Assembly (NCBI GenBank): GCA_020848615.1
Contig: JADLHW010000073.1
Location: 1 to 64,000, forward strand
DNA: 64,000 bases
From: Thermoleophilia bacterium
GTDB lineage: Bacteria; Actinomycetota; Thermoleophilia; Miltoncostaeales; Miltoncostaeaceae
Reading direction: 5' to 3'
Position 1 is the first letter of the stretch; each line of letters starts with the position of its first letter. This document shows, piece by piece, positions 1 through 8,411 of the stretch. Made by a program: the position numbers and the translations under genes. The notes below the pieces were generated by a model that made no database searches, was not told where the DNA came from, and was given only the letters and a program-made list of their open reading frames with translations.

Positions 1-473
1 CCGACGCGCATCTCCAGCGTGCGGCCGAAGTTGCCGCCCGTCTGGGCGGACTTGAGCCGCAGGCCGGCGCTCTGGAGGGCGGCGCGGACGGCGATCGCGT
101 TGCGGGAGCCGATGTTGAGCATGCCGCCGCCGGAGCCGTTGCCGAACATCTGGGCGCCGCCGGCCATCTTGCAGACGAGCCGGTTGGGCTCACCGCCGAG
201 GCGGCGGATCTGGGCGATGAGGGCGGGGATGGCGGTGTCGGCGTACTTGCCCTCCGGGCCGGGGCGCTGGGCGATCTCGGACTCCGGGAGCATGACGTGG
301 ACCATCCCCGCCACCTTCGCGACGGGATCGAACATCGTGAGGCCGATGCACGACCCCAGGCCGAGGGCCGCGAGGATGTCCTCCGGGTCCTTGGAGACGG
401 CGATCTGACCGAGGCCGACCTTGATGGAGGTGGTGCGCGCGCTCGTGGCGGCGGGGGTCGCCCGAGTGCTCAT
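1..473 (-). CDS. cheD: CheD chemoreceptor glutamine deamidase (3' end outside window)
   Basis: CheD deamidates chemoreceptor glutamines and, in Bacillus-type systems, is a partner of CheC. The visible 157 residues carry the family signature: a GLGSCIGL stretch near residue 40, the catalytic Cys in it, and the conserved HVMLPES segment with the catalytic His about 17 residues later, then KYADTAIPALI and the KMAGGAQMF segment. The ATG at 471-473 overlaps the cheC stop (ATGA), so it is the last visible gene of cheA-cheC-cheD. Only the extreme C-terminus is cut off by the window edge. Confidence 0.95.
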   Translation of the reverse strand, partial: MSTRATPAATSARTTSIKVGLGQIAVSKDPEDILAALGLGSCIGLTMFDPVAKVAGMVHVMLPESEIAQRPGPEGKYADTAIPALIAQIRRLGGEPNRLVCKMAGGAQMFGNGSGGGMLNIGSRNAIAVRAALQSAGLRLKSAQTGGNFGRTLEMRV

Positions 474-1147
474 GCGACGAGGCCCAGCCCACGCAGCACG
501 GTGGTGAGGGCGGCGGGCTCGGGGATGTAGACGAAGTGGCCGAAGTTCGGCATGTCGTCCTCCTCGAACGCGGTCTCGATGAGCAGCGCCATGCTGGAGT
601 GGATCGCGACCTCCGCGAGCACCGCGGACAGCAGGGCCGCGGTCATGTCGACGCCCAGGGCGGGCGGCGAGGGCTCCATGTGCAGCTTCGTGAGGTCCGC
701 GAGGGCCCGCAGGTAGGAGCCGGTCATGATGTTCCCGATCTCCTGCAGTGCGGAGAGCTCCATGTCGGAGAAGCCGGTGGGACCGGGCTCGCCGGCGCCC
801 ATGCCGCCCATGAGCTGGTGGCACACCTCGTGGGCCGTCTCCGCGGCGGTGACGAACACGATGTGGCCGGGGGCGTCACCGTGGACCCGCAGGTACACGG
901 CGACCACGATCGTCTCCTCGCCGCCGACGCGGTCCGGGACCTCCTCGACCGGCAGGACCGACACGCGCGGCACGGCCATGCCGATGGGCTGGCCCGTCAT
1001 CTGCGACAGCGACGACGCGGCGGTGCCGGCACCGATGTTGCCGACCTCGCGCAGCGCGTCGAGCTGCATCGCGTCGAGGTGCTCGAGGTCCGTGGGGGCG
1101 ACGGTCGCGGCCGTCTCCTCCTGCGGGCGGGGGGTCTCGGTGCTCAC
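470..1147 (-). CDS. cheC: CheC CheY-P phosphatase
   Basis: A 225-residue CheC-family protein that dephosphorylates CheY-P during adaptation. Both phosphatase helices are visible, each with the essential Glu-x-x-Asn: LREVGNIGAGTAASSL near residue 34 and LQEIGNIMTGSYLRAL near residue 135. The start chosen is the GTG at 1145-1147 because it overlaps the cheA stop codon (GTGA); a longer in-frame extension to 1441 lies inside cheA and is not real. A short acidic N-terminal extension precedes the CheC fold. It is translationally coupled to cheD downstream. Confidence 0.93.
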   Translation of the reverse strand: MSTETPRPQEETAATVAPTDLEHLDAMQLDALREVGNIGAGTAASSLSQMTGQPIGMAVPRVSVLPVEEVPDRVGGEETIVVAVYLRVHGDAPGHIVFVTAAETAHEVCHQLMGGMGAGEPGPTGFSDMELSALQEIGNIMTGSYLRALADLTKLHMEPSPPALGVDMTAALLSAVLAEVAIHSSMALLIETAFEEDDMPNFGHFVYIPEPAALTTVLRGLGLVA

Positions 1148-3285
1148 GCGGCGACTCCTCTGCGGTCGCCGAGGGCCCCGACGTCCACGATGAGGGCGAC
1201 GGAGCCGTCGCCGAGGATCGTGGCGCCCGCGACACCGCGGACGTCGCCGAGGTACTCGGGCAGGTGCTTGATCACGACGTCCTGCTGGCCGACGAGCTCG
1301 TCGACGACCACCCCGAGGCGCGCCGTGCCGCTCTTCACGACCACGACGCTGTGCTTGTCGCCCTCCTCCTCCATGCCGTACAGGCCGAGGCGCTCCCGGA
1401 GGGACACCAGCGGGACGATGTGGTCCCGCAGCACCATGCACTCAACGCCGTCCACCGGGCGGGTCTCGGTGCGGTCGATCACGACCGTCTCCTCGATCGC
1501 CTCCAGCGGCAGGGCGTACACCTCGCCGGCGCCCTTCACCAGCAGCGCCTGGATGATGGCCAGGGTGAGCGGCAGGCGGATCACGAAGCGGCTGCCCTTG
1601 CCGAGCTCGCTGTGGATCTCCACGGAGCCGTTCAGGCCGTTGATCTTCGCGCGGACCGCGTCCATCCCGACACCGCGGCCGGACACGTCCGTGGTGACCG
1701 CCGCCGTCGAGAAGCCCGCCAGGAAGATGAGCTCCTGCGCCTCCCGGTCCGACAGGGAATCCACCTCCGCGCGGGTCATGAGGCCCTTCTTCACCACGGC
1801 GTTCCGGAGCCCGTCGGGGTCCAGGCCGCGGCCGTCCTCCGACACCTCGATGACCACGCTGTTGCCCTCGTGGCGGGCCGTGAGCCGCACGATGCCGACC
1901 GGGTCCTTGCCGGCGGCGACGCGCTCCTCCGGGCCCTCCAGGCCGTGGTCCACGGCGTTGCGGAGCATGTGGACCAGCGGGTCGCCGAGCTCGTCGATGA
2001 CCGTGCGGTCCAGCTCCGTGTCCTCGCCCGTGATGATGAGCTCGAGCTGCTTGCCGAGGCTGTTCGCCAGGTCGCGGACCATCCGCGGGAACCGCATGAA
2101 CACGGCCTCCACGGGCATCATGCGCACCTGCATGATGAGGCTCTGCAGGTCGTTGGTGACCCGCGTCATCTCCTCCACGGCGCCGCGGAGGTCCGCGAGG
2201 TCGTGGTCGGAGGACAGCTGCCACAGCCGGGTGCGATGGATCACCATCTCGCCCATCAGGTTCATCAGCGAGTCCAGGCGGTCGGTGCCGACCCGGACGG
2301 TCTGGGCGGCCTTCGCCTTCTTCGCGCCGCCGTCGGCGGCGGGCGGGGCGGGCTTCGCCTCCGCCTTCGGGGCCTCCTCCGCCACGGGGGCGGGGGCCTC
2401 GGCGGCCGGCTCGGGCGCCTCCGCGACGGGGACCTCGGCGACGGCGGGCGCCGGGTCCGGATCGCCGACGGCGGCGGGGGCCTCGACGGCGTTCACCGCG
2501 CAGGCCGCGACCTCGCTCACACCGGTCACGGCGGCCACGATGTCGGCGTCGTCCCGCTCGGACGCCAGCCAGATCGTGAACTCGTGATCGAAGGCCTCGC
2601 GCTCCAGGTCCTCGGTGGACGGCTCGCTCTTGATGATCTCGCCGATGGTCTCCAGCTCCTGCACGACCATGTAGGCGCGGGCGGCCCGCAGCATGCAGTT
2701 CTCTTCGAGGGTCACGTGCAGGCGGCGCACCGTCATGCCGCGCTCCGCGGCCTCGGCGATCACCATCGCCTCGTACTCGGAGATCCCCTCCGCAACGGCC
2801 TCGGCGTCGGCGGCCTCCACGGGCGCCGCGGCCGGGGCCGGCGCGGCGGGAGCCTCCGCGGGCGGGGCGGCGGTGGCGGCGGCCTGGGCGCCGGCGAGCG
2901 CCTCCCCGGAGAGGATCGCGGCGAGGCGGCCCATCAGCGGGGTGGTGTCGGCCGCGCCGTCACCGCCATCGCCGATGTCGTTCACCATGCCCTCCAGCGT
3001 GTCCAGACAGGCGAACAGCACGTCGGTGACGTCCGTGGTGACCGGGGCATGGCCGTCACGGAGCTTGGAGAGCACCTCCTCCATGCGGTGCGTCAGGCCC
3101 GCCATGCGCTCGAAGCCCATCGTCGCGCTCATCCCCTTGAGGGAGTGCGCCACGCGGAAGATCGTGTTCAGCGCCTCGATGGGATCATCGGGTTCCCGCT
3201 CGAGATCCAGGATCGAGGCGTTCAGGGCCTGGAGGTTCTCACGACTCTCGTCGAGGAAGAGGCCGAGGTACTCCTGCATGTCCAC
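1144..3285 (-). CDS. cheA: CheA chemotaxis histidine kinase
   Basis: A 713-residue CheA. Domains in order: P1 Hpt domain with phospho-accepting His47 in the segment RVAHSLKGMS; an Ala/Pro-rich linker; a CheY-binding P2-like domain (about residues 165-265); a second low-complexity linker; the P3 dimerisation helices starting VGTDRLDSLMNLMGEM; the P4 ATPase with N box LRNAVDHGLE, DGRGLD and GRGVGMD; and a C-terminal CheW-like P5. Start is the GTG at 3283-3285, giving the MDMxxYL N-terminus usual in Bacillus-type CheA; an ATG two codons later is possible. It heads cheA-cheC-cheD. No cheW gene is visible in the window. Confidence 0.96.
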   Translation of the reverse strand: MDMQEYLGLFLDESRENLQALNASILDLEREPDDPIEALNTIFRVAHSLKGMSATMGFERMAGLTHRMEEVLSKLRDGHAPVTTDVTDVLFACLDTLEGMVNDIGDGGDGAADTTPLMGRLAAILSGEALAGAQAAATAAPPAEAPAAPAPAAAPVEAADAEAVAEGISEYEAMVIAEAAERGMTVRRLHVTLEENCMLRAARAYMVVQELETIGEIIKSEPSTEDLEREAFDHEFTIWLASERDDADIVAAVTGVSEVAACAVNAVEAPAAVGDPDPAPAVAEVPVAEAPEPAAEAPAPVAEEAPKAEAKPAPPAADGGAKKAKAAQTVRVGTDRLDSLMNLMGEMVIHRTRLWQLSSDHDLADLRGAVEEMTRVTNDLQSLIMQVRMMPVEAVFMRFPRMVRDLANSLGKQLELIITGEDTELDRTVIDELGDPLVHMLRNAVDHGLEGPEERVAAGKDPVGIVRLTARHEGNSVVIEVSEDGRGLDPDGLRNAVVKKGLMTRAEVDSLSDREAQELIFLAGFSTAAVTTDVSGRGVGMDAVRAKINGLNGSVEIHSELGKGSRFVIRLPLTLAIIQALLVKGAGEVYALPLEAIEETVVIDRTETRPVDGVECMVLRDHIVPLVSLRERLGLYGMEEEGDKHSVVVVKSGTARLGVVVDELVGQQDVVIKHLPEYLGDVRGVAGATILGDGSVALIVDVGALGDRRGVAA

Positions 3286-3378
3286 CGGTTCGCCCCCTGG
3301 TCTTCTCAGCGGACCGAAGGTCCGGGCATGCCGCCCGGCACCGGTGCCGCACTAGTCGCATGGGCAGTTCCTGAGGCA

Positions 3379-3405
3379 CCCTCGGCGCTCCTACCCTGCT
3401 CGTGA
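3379..3405 (-). promoter_or_regulatory. Sigma-28-like promoter for cheA-cheC-cheD
   Basis: On the minus strand TCACGAGC is followed after exactly 11 nt by GCCGAGGG. The -10 half equals that found before the HisH-like gene (62558-62565), and the -35 half differs from the common TCAAG by one base. It lies about 95 nt upstream of cheA. The assignment rests on similarity to the sigma-28 consensus and to the other copies in this window. Confidence 0.45.
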
Positions 3406-3438
3406 CCGTCATCGACGATCCAGGGGCAGGCTTTAGTC

Positions 3439-4038
3439 ATGGACTCGACGCTCAACCTCCGCGGCACGGACCCGGCCGCGCTCATCACCCTCAGCTCCGC
3501 CCTGGAGCGGGCCCTCACCCTGAACGGAGCGATGGAGCGCGACGTCGTGTTCGCCTGCATCGGCACCGACAGGTCCACCGGGGACGCGCTCGGCCCCCTG
3601 GTGGGGCAGCGCCTGCGCCGGCTCGGCGCCGGTGCCGGGTCCGTCATCGGGACCCTCGAGGAACCCCTCCACGCCCTGAACCTCGCGGAGCGCCTCGGAC
3701 CGCTCGCCACGGCCGACCCGAGGCCGCTGGTGATCGCGGTGGACGCCGCCCTCGGCGCGTCCCAGAACGTGGGCACCATCACGCTCCGCCCCGGCGGGCT
3801 GAAGCCCGGCCAGGGCGTCGGGAAGGCGCTGCCGGAGGTGGGCGAGATCTCGATCACCGCGACCGTGAACGTCTCGGCCGGCGCGCTCGACGCGCAGGTG
3901 CTGCAGAGCACCCGCCTGTTCATGGTGCAGGAGCTCGCGGAGACCATCGGCACGGCCTGCTGGTGGGCCCTGCGGATGGTGCGGCGCGGCGAGGCATCCC
4001 GCACGGGACGCCGCACCGCCACCGCGGCCGCCGCCTGA
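3439..4038 (+). CDS. yyaC: YyaC-like (DUF1256) putative spore-associated protein
   Basis: A 199-residue protein matching the YyaC/DUF1256 family, known from endospore-forming Firmicutes and structurally related to the germination protease GPR. The diagnostic motif FACIGTDRSTGDALGPLVG is at about residues 38-56, followed by IGTLEEPLHALNL, a VIAVDAALG strand, and LKPGQGVGKALPEVGEISIT leading into VNVSAG. Length is normal for the family. It lies alone on the plus strand between cheA and cheR, which are both on the other strand. A GGGGCAGG ribosome site sits 10 nt before the ATG. Its function here is unknown; the family role in sporulation is not well defined even in Bacillus. Confidence 0.85.
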   Translation: MDSTLNLRGTDPAALITLSSALERALTLNGAMERDVVFACIGTDRSTGDALGPLVGQRLRRLGAGAGSVIGTLEEPLHALNLAERLGPLATADPRPLVIAVDAALGASQNVGTITLRPGGLKPGQGVGKALPEVGEISITATVNVSAGALDAQVLQSTRLFMVQELAETIGTACWWALRMVRRGEASRTGRRTATAAAA

Positions 4039-4045
4039 CCGCGCG

Positions 4046-4882
4046 TCAGCCGGGACGACCGTAGAAGAAGGTCCCCGCCTTCTCCCACCCCATCGCCTCG
4101 GACCCGTTGATGCGCTCCGTCGAGCCGACGAAGAGCACGCCACCGGGGACGAGGGCGTCCAGGAACCTCCGGTACAGGACGTCCTTCGCGTCGTCGTTGA
4201 AGTAGATGACGACGTTCCGGCACGCGATGAGGTCGAACCCGGTGGGGAACCGGTCCTTCAGCAGGTCGAACCGCTTGAACTGGATGCCGCGGCGCAGCTC
4301 GTCCTTCGCCCGCCACTGGGGACCGCCGGGGCCCTGCTCCTCGGTGAACCACCTGGTGCGCCGCTCCGGGCTCACGTTGCGCATGTCGGAGGGCGCGAAG
4401 ACACCCTCCCGGGCGCGGGCCAGCACGCGCTCGTCCAGGTCGTACGCGTGGAACTCGTGCGTGGCGCGGGGCGCCAGCTCCCTCGCGAGGATGAGCAGCG
4501 AGTACACCTCCGCCCCGTACGAGCAGCCGGCGCTCCACACCTTCAGGCCGCGGGGGTGCTGCTGCAGGAGATCCGGGAGGATGTTCTTCTCCAGCTCCTG
4601 GAACCGCTCGGGGTTCCGGAACAGCTCGGAGACGTTGATCGTCATGCGGTCCAGGAACCCGTCGAGCGCGACCTTGTCGGCCTTCAGGGTGAGGAGGTAC
4701 GCGTCGAGGTCCCTGCAGCCGTTGCGCTCGGCGAACGTCCGCAGGCGGCGCTCCATCTGGGCGGGCCGGTACTGGCCCAGGTCGATCCCGGTGAGGGACT
4801 TGATGCCCTGGCAGAAGCGCGTGTAGTCGGGCTGGGGCGCCGCCTCCGAAGAGCGGCGCGGGGAGGCGATGTCGAGGCTCAT
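4046..4882 (-). CDS. cheR: CheR chemoreceptor methyltransferase
   Basis: A 278-residue CheR that transfers methyl groups from SAM to chemoreceptor glutamates. The N-terminal helical domain (residues about 18-85) contains GIDLGQYRPAQMERRL and the NVSELFRNPE segment typical of CheR. The catalytic domain carries the SAM motif WSAGCSYGAEVYSL, HAYDLDERVL, FDLIACRNVVIYF and the C-terminal VGSTERI. No C-terminal pentapeptide-binding or TPR extension. An AAGGGA ribosome site directly precedes the ATG. It is convergent with the YyaC-like gene (8-nt gap) and separated from cheB by a sigma/anti-sigma pair. Confidence 0.95.
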   Translation of the reverse strand: MSLDIASPRRSSEAAPQPDYTRFCQGIKSLTGIDLGQYRPAQMERRLRTFAERNGCRDLDAYLLTLKADKVALDGFLDRMTINVSELFRNPERFQELEKNILPDLLQQHPRGLKVWSAGCSYGAEVYSLLILARELAPRATHEFHAYDLDERVLARAREGVFAPSDMRNVSPERRTRWFTEEQGPGGPQWRAKDELRRGIQFKRFDLLKDRFPTGFDLIACRNVVIYFNDDAKDVLYRRFLDALVPGGVLFVGSTERINGSEAMGWEKAGTFFYGRPG

Positions 4883-4945
4883 GTCCCTTAGATCGGCGTC
4901 CCCGCGCGAATGCTCAACGGCACGCCCGGCGGTTCGGGCGGGTTT

Positions 4946-5863
4946 TCAGTCCATCCCCGCCTCGCGCCGGGCCACGGCCACCGGGACGGGGGTCTCCCGT
5001 TCGGTGTCCGGGTCCATGCGGTACGCCTCCGTCACCGGCCACGGGCCGATGCGCAGGAGCTCCAGGTTCGCCGGCGTCGCGGGCAGGCGCTCGACGGTGA
5101 ACGTGACGCGGGCGGTCTCGGCGGGCGGCTTCCCCTCGCAGGTGGTCACCGTGGCGAGCCACCGCGGCTCGAACGACGCGCCGTCCAGGCCGACGCGCTG
5201 CTCCCCGGTGCAGCCGGGGTCAAGCTCCTCGTCCATGATCGGCACCCTCCCGGCGAGCACGCGGACCCCGTCCTCCCTGCCCGCGTCCCGGAGCGCACCC
5301 GTGCGGTACGCGTTCCGGAGGATGCCCACCCAGGAGGTCACATAGGGCTCGACGGCGCGCTCCAGCCCCAGCCGCAGGCGGCCATCCGGAATCCAGCTCG
5401 CGGCCGTCACGACCCGCCCCGCGGCGTCGATCTCCACCACCGTGTCCTCGTCGTCCGGGGCGCGGTCGGGTGGCGCGCTGCTGATGAACCGGCGCATCCG
5501 CAACGACCCGTCGGCGCCGGCCAGGGTCCAGTCGTGCATCGCCACGCCGGGGGCGACGCCCTCCGAGTCACCGAAGCGGGCGGTGATGGACAGCACCTCG
5601 CCCGGCGGCGCGACCGCCGCGGCGGCGCGTTGCACCAGCGACGGTCCGGAGCCCCCGGTGTTCACCACCAGGGCCGCGGCGGCCACGGCCGCGACCGCCC
5701 CCGCGACCGCGACGGGCACGAGCCGGCGCGGGCGGCGCCATGCCGGCCGCGGCGGCGGGGCGATGCGGCGCATCACCTCGGCCCGCATGCGGGCCCGCGC
5801 GAGCGGCGTGACGTCCGCGACGTCGGCGGTGAGGTCGCGCAGCAGGTCGTCGGTGCGGGTCAT
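4946..5863 (-). CDS. Putative membrane-anchored anti-sigma factor
   Basis: A 305-residue protein whose start overlaps the stop of the ECF sigma gene (ATGA). A short cytoplasmic N-terminus (about 45 residues, Arg-rich near the end) is followed by one transmembrane segment at about residues 46-68, then a large extracytoplasmic domain with no family I recognise. Topology and coupling to the sigma gene argue for an anti-sigma factor. The N-terminus lacks an evident ZAS-type HxxxCxxC motif, so the class is uncertain. The outer part contains several Trp and paired Cys residues that may form a sensory fold. Confidence 0.6.
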   Translation of the reverse strand: MTRTDDLLRDLTADVADVTPLARARMRAEVMRRIAPPPRPAWRRPRRLVPVAVAGAVAAVAAAALVVNTGGSGPSLVQRAAAAVAPPGEVLSITARFGDSEGVAPGVAMHDWTLAGADGSLRMRRFISSAPPDRAPDDEDTVVEIDAAGRVVTAASWIPDGRLRLGLERAVEPYVTSWVGILRNAYRTGALRDAGREDGVRVLAGRVPIMDEELDPGCTGEQRVGLDGASFEPRWLATVTTCEGKPPAETARVTFTVERLPATPANLELLRIGPWPVTEAYRMDPDTERETPVPVAVARREAGMD

Positions 5864-6411
5864 CGCGTCCCCTCCGTCGTCGTGTGTGTCAGGTGCTCCG
5901 CGCCGACCGCGCGGGCCCGGTGCAGCCAGGCCTTCACGGTGCCTGCGGGCGCGCCCATGGCGGCGCCGATCTCGTCGATGGTGAGTCCCGCGACGGCGTG
6001 CAGGAACAGGGCGTCGCGGTGCTCGGTCCTCATGCGCCGCAGGGCCGCCGCCAGGGCGGCGCGCTCGGCGGCGGTGCGGGGCTCCGGCTCGTCCGGGTCG
6101 GCGGCGGCCCGGCCGGCCAGGCGGGCCAGGGCCTCCAGGCGCCGCGCTTCGGCGCGGCGGTGCCGGTGCACCAGGTTCGTCGCGATGCCGAACAGCCAGG
6201 GTCGCACGGCGCCGCGGCCGGGGTCGAAGCGGTCCCGCATGCGGTGCGCCGTCACGAACACCTCGCTCACGAGGTCCTCGGCGTCCTCCGGCCCCAGCCG
6301 GCGCGCGACGTAGCGGTGCAGCGCGCCCGAATGCCGGTCCACCAGGTTCCCGAACGCCTCGGGGTCCCTGCCGGAACGGGCCAGGAGCTGCTCGTCGGTG
6401 GGTGGGTTCAT
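5860..6411 (-). CDS. ECF-type RNA polymerase sigma factor
   Basis: A 183-residue group 4 sigma factor. Region 2 spans about residues 15-85 with FGNLVDRHSGALHRYVARRLG, the DAEDLVSEVF core-binding segment and RPWLFGIATNLVHRHRR. Region 4 is the C-terminal helix-turn-helix LTIDEIGAAMGAPAGTVKAWLHRAR. The ATG at 6409-6411 is preferred over an in-frame GTG at 6447 because GGAG lies seven bases before it. It is followed by a coupled putative anti-sigma gene. The pair interrupts the cheB-cheR run and has no sign of being part of the motility regulon. Confidence 0.88.
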   Translation of the reverse strand: MNPPTDEQLLARSGRDPEAFGNLVDRHSGALHRYVARRLGPEDAEDLVSEVFVTAHRMRDRFDPGRGAVRPWLFGIATNLVHRHRRAEARRLEALARLAGRAAADPDEPEPRTAAERAALAAALRRMRTEHRDALFLHAVAGLTIDEIGAAMGAPAGTVKAWLHRARAVGAEHLTHTTTEGTR

Positions 6412-6456
6412 GCCCCTGCTCCGCCGGTCACCGCCGGAGGGTTGCACGAACCGGTG

Positions 6457-6487
6457 GCCGGCCGGGCGCGGAGGGCGGCCGGCCGGC
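6457..6487 (-). terminator. GC-rich hairpin after cheB
   Basis: GCCGGCCGG (6457-6465) and CCGGCCGGC (6479-6487) form a 9-bp perfect stem with a 13-nt loop, 12 nt beyond the cheB stop. There is no T-tract, as is common for hairpin terminators of GC-rich actinobacteria. It separates the fliO-cheB operon from the sigma gene. Confidence 0.5.
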
Positions 6488-6498
6488 GGAAGGGTGCG

Positions 6499-7605
6499 TC
6501 AGGCGGCCTTCCTCGTCCGCCCCCAGGCGGCGATGGTCTCCACGATGGCCAGCGGCATCACGTCGAGCGGCACGACGCCGTCCGACAGTCCCGCCTCCTT
6601 CACGGCGCGGGGCATGCCGTAGATCACGCAGGTCCGCTCGTCCTCGGAGAGGATGCGGCCGCCCACCTGCTTCAGGTCGCGGGCGCCGAGCTCCCCGTCG
6701 TTGCCCATGCCGGTGAGGACCACCAGCAGCACCTTGCTGCCGTACACCTTCGCGGCGGAGCTGATGGTGATGTCCGCCCGGGGCTTGAGGTTCCCGATGG
6801 GCGGGGCGTCGGACAGGCGCGTCGCGCCGATCGCCGACACCTCCAGGTGCGAGCCGGCCGGCGCGACCAGCGCGACGTCCGGGGTGATCCTGTCGGTGGG
6901 GCGCGCCTCGCGCACCGTGAGCGCCGACTCGGAGTCCAGCCGCTCCGCCAGCGTCTTGGTGAAGCCCACGGGCATGTGCTGCACGATCAGCACGCCGCAG
7001 CCCAGCTCGCCGGGCAGCCGCGGTACGACCTCGTGCAGGGCGCGCGGGCCGCCGGTGCTCGTCGCGATGATGACCAGCGGGCTGCCGGTGCCGCGGGCAC
7101 GGGCCGCCAGGTCGGCGCTCACCGGCGGGGCGGCCGCCGGGGCCGGGGCGGGACGCCCCACCGCGGCCGGACGCGACGGCGCCGGGCGGATCGCCCGCAC
7201 CTTCGCCATCGCCGCCTCCCGGACCTTCGCGACCAGCTCGTCCCGCGTGGGTCCCCACGCCGACGGGGTGAGGCGCAGCGCGGGCTTCTGGACCACGTCC
7301 ACCGCGCCCAGCTGCAGCGCCTTCACCGACTCCCGTGCGCCCTTGCCCGTGAGGGTGGAGCACATGATCACCGGCGTCGGCTGCGCCTTCATGAGGTCCG
7401 CGAGGGCCGACAGGCCGTCCTTGCGGGGCATCTCCACGTCGAGGGTCACCACATCGGGCGTGTGCCGCTGCACGCCGGCGACCAGGTCGGCGCCGTCGCT
7501 GACCTGCGCGACGACCTCCAGGCCGCCGTCGGTCAGCAGGTCGCTGAGCACCCGCCGCATGAGCGGCGAGTCGTCGCAGATCAGCACACGGGCCTTGGGG
7601 GGCAT
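6499..7605 (-). CDS. cheB: CheB protein-glutamate methylesterase/deamidase
   Basis: A 368-residue CheB. The receiver domain (residues 1-120) has the acidic pair DD at 11-12, phospho-acceptor Asp56 in VTLDVEMP, and the conserved Lys in VVQKP. After a Pro/Ala linker the methylesterase domain shows the catalytic Ser in ATSTGG, His in IVQHMP and Asp in GMGNDG, with the MPRAV segment close to the C-terminus. Its start overlaps the fliR stop, so it is the last gene of fliO-fliP-fliQ-fliR-cheB. It would reverse CheR methylation. Confidence 0.95.
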   Translation of the reverse strand: MPPKARVLICDDSPLMRRVLSDLLTDGGLEVVAQVSDGADLVAGVQRHTPDVVTLDVEMPRKDGLSALADLMKAQPTPVIMCSTLTGKGARESVKALQLGAVDVVQKPALRLTPSAWGPTRDELVAKVREAAMAKVRAIRPAPSRPAAVGRPAPAPAAAPPVSADLAARARGTGSPLVIIATSTGGPRALHEVVPRLPGELGCGVLIVQHMPVGFTKTLAERLDSESALTVREARPTDRITPDVALVAPAGSHLEVSAIGATRLSDAPPIGNLKPRADITISSAAKVYGSKVLLVVLTGMGNDGELGARDLKQVGGRILSEDERTCVIYGMPRAVKEAGLSDGVVPLDVMPLAIVETIAAWGRTRKAA

Positions 7606-8411
7606 CAGCCGCCTCCCGTGGCCTGGAGGATGTGGGAGAGGTCCTCGATCATCTGGCTGGACAGTCCGTTCAGGAGGGTGGCGAACGCGGGGAGCAGGAC
7701 CGCCGAGCCGACGAGCGCGACGCCGACCTTCACCGGCAGACCGACGATGAACACGTTCATCTGCGGTGCGGCGCGGGACATGATCCCAAGTGCAACATCG
7801 GTGATCAGCAGCGCCGCCATGAGGGGCGCGGCGATCTGGAGGGAGATGATGAACAGGTCGTCGGCACGCACCAGCACGCCCTGGGTCATGGCGATGGTGT
7901 TGGGCAGCTCCGTGGGCGGCGTGAGCGCGAACGACGCGACCACGGCCTTCACGAGCCAGAGGTGGCCGCCGATCGCGATGAACGCGGTGGTCGCCAGCAG
8001 GCTGTAGACCCGGCCCAGCAGCGTGAGGTTGATGTTCGAGGTGGGGTCGATCGTCTGGGCGATCGCGAAGCCCGCGCCGGTGTCGATGTACGACCCGGCC
8101 AGCTGCACGGCGGCGAACACCGTCTGGGCGATGAAGCCGATCATCACGCCGATGAGCACCTCCTTCCCCGCGAGCAGCACGTACGCGACGGTGCTCTGGG
8201 GGATGTGGTGGCTGCCGTCGGCGACCAGCGGGAGGCTGGAGAGGGTCACGATCACCGCGAGGCCGGCGCGCACCCGCATCGGCATGGAGCGCGACCCCAG
8301 CACCGGGGCCGACGCGAACATCGCGGTCACGCGCACCAGCATGAGGCCGAACAGCAGGGCGTTGGCCTGGAGGGTGGTGATGACCTCCAGGAGGTCGCCG
8401 CCCCCGTTCAC
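7605..8411 (-). CDS. fliR: FliR flagellar export apparatus protein
   Basis: A 268-residue polytopic membrane protein of the type III export gate. It has the FliR features: several hydrophobic helices, the segment LMLVRVTAMFASAPVLGSRSMP near residues 19-40, GFIAQTVFAAVQLAGSYID in the middle and the GLPVKVGVAL segment near the end. Its length is normal. It overlaps fliQ upstream and cheB downstream by a few bases, showing tight coupling. Confidence 0.94.
   Translation of the reverse strand: MNGGGDLLEVITTLQANALLFGLMLVRVTAMFASAPVLGSRSMPMRVRAGLAVIVTLSSLPLVADGSHHIPQSTVAYVLLAGKEVLIGVMIGFIAQTVFAAVQLAGSYIDTGAGFAIAQTIDPTSNINLTLLGRVYSLLATTAFIAIGGHLWLVKAVVASFALTPPTELPNTIAMTQGVLVRADDLFIISLQIAAPLMAALLITDVALGIMSRAAPQMNVFIVGLPVKVGVALVGSAVLLPAFATLLNGLSSQMIEDLSHILQATGGG

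Noticed and set aside
536-3405. Long plus-strand open frames across cheC-cheA
   Set aside because: They are mirror images of cheA and cheC and show no domain or sensible composition.
4890-4897. GCCGATCT seven bases before the cheR ATG as a sigma-28 -10
   Set aside because: The -35 position reads TGAGCATT, far from TCAAG, and a good AAGGGA ribosome site fills the space between, so transcription starting there would remove it.
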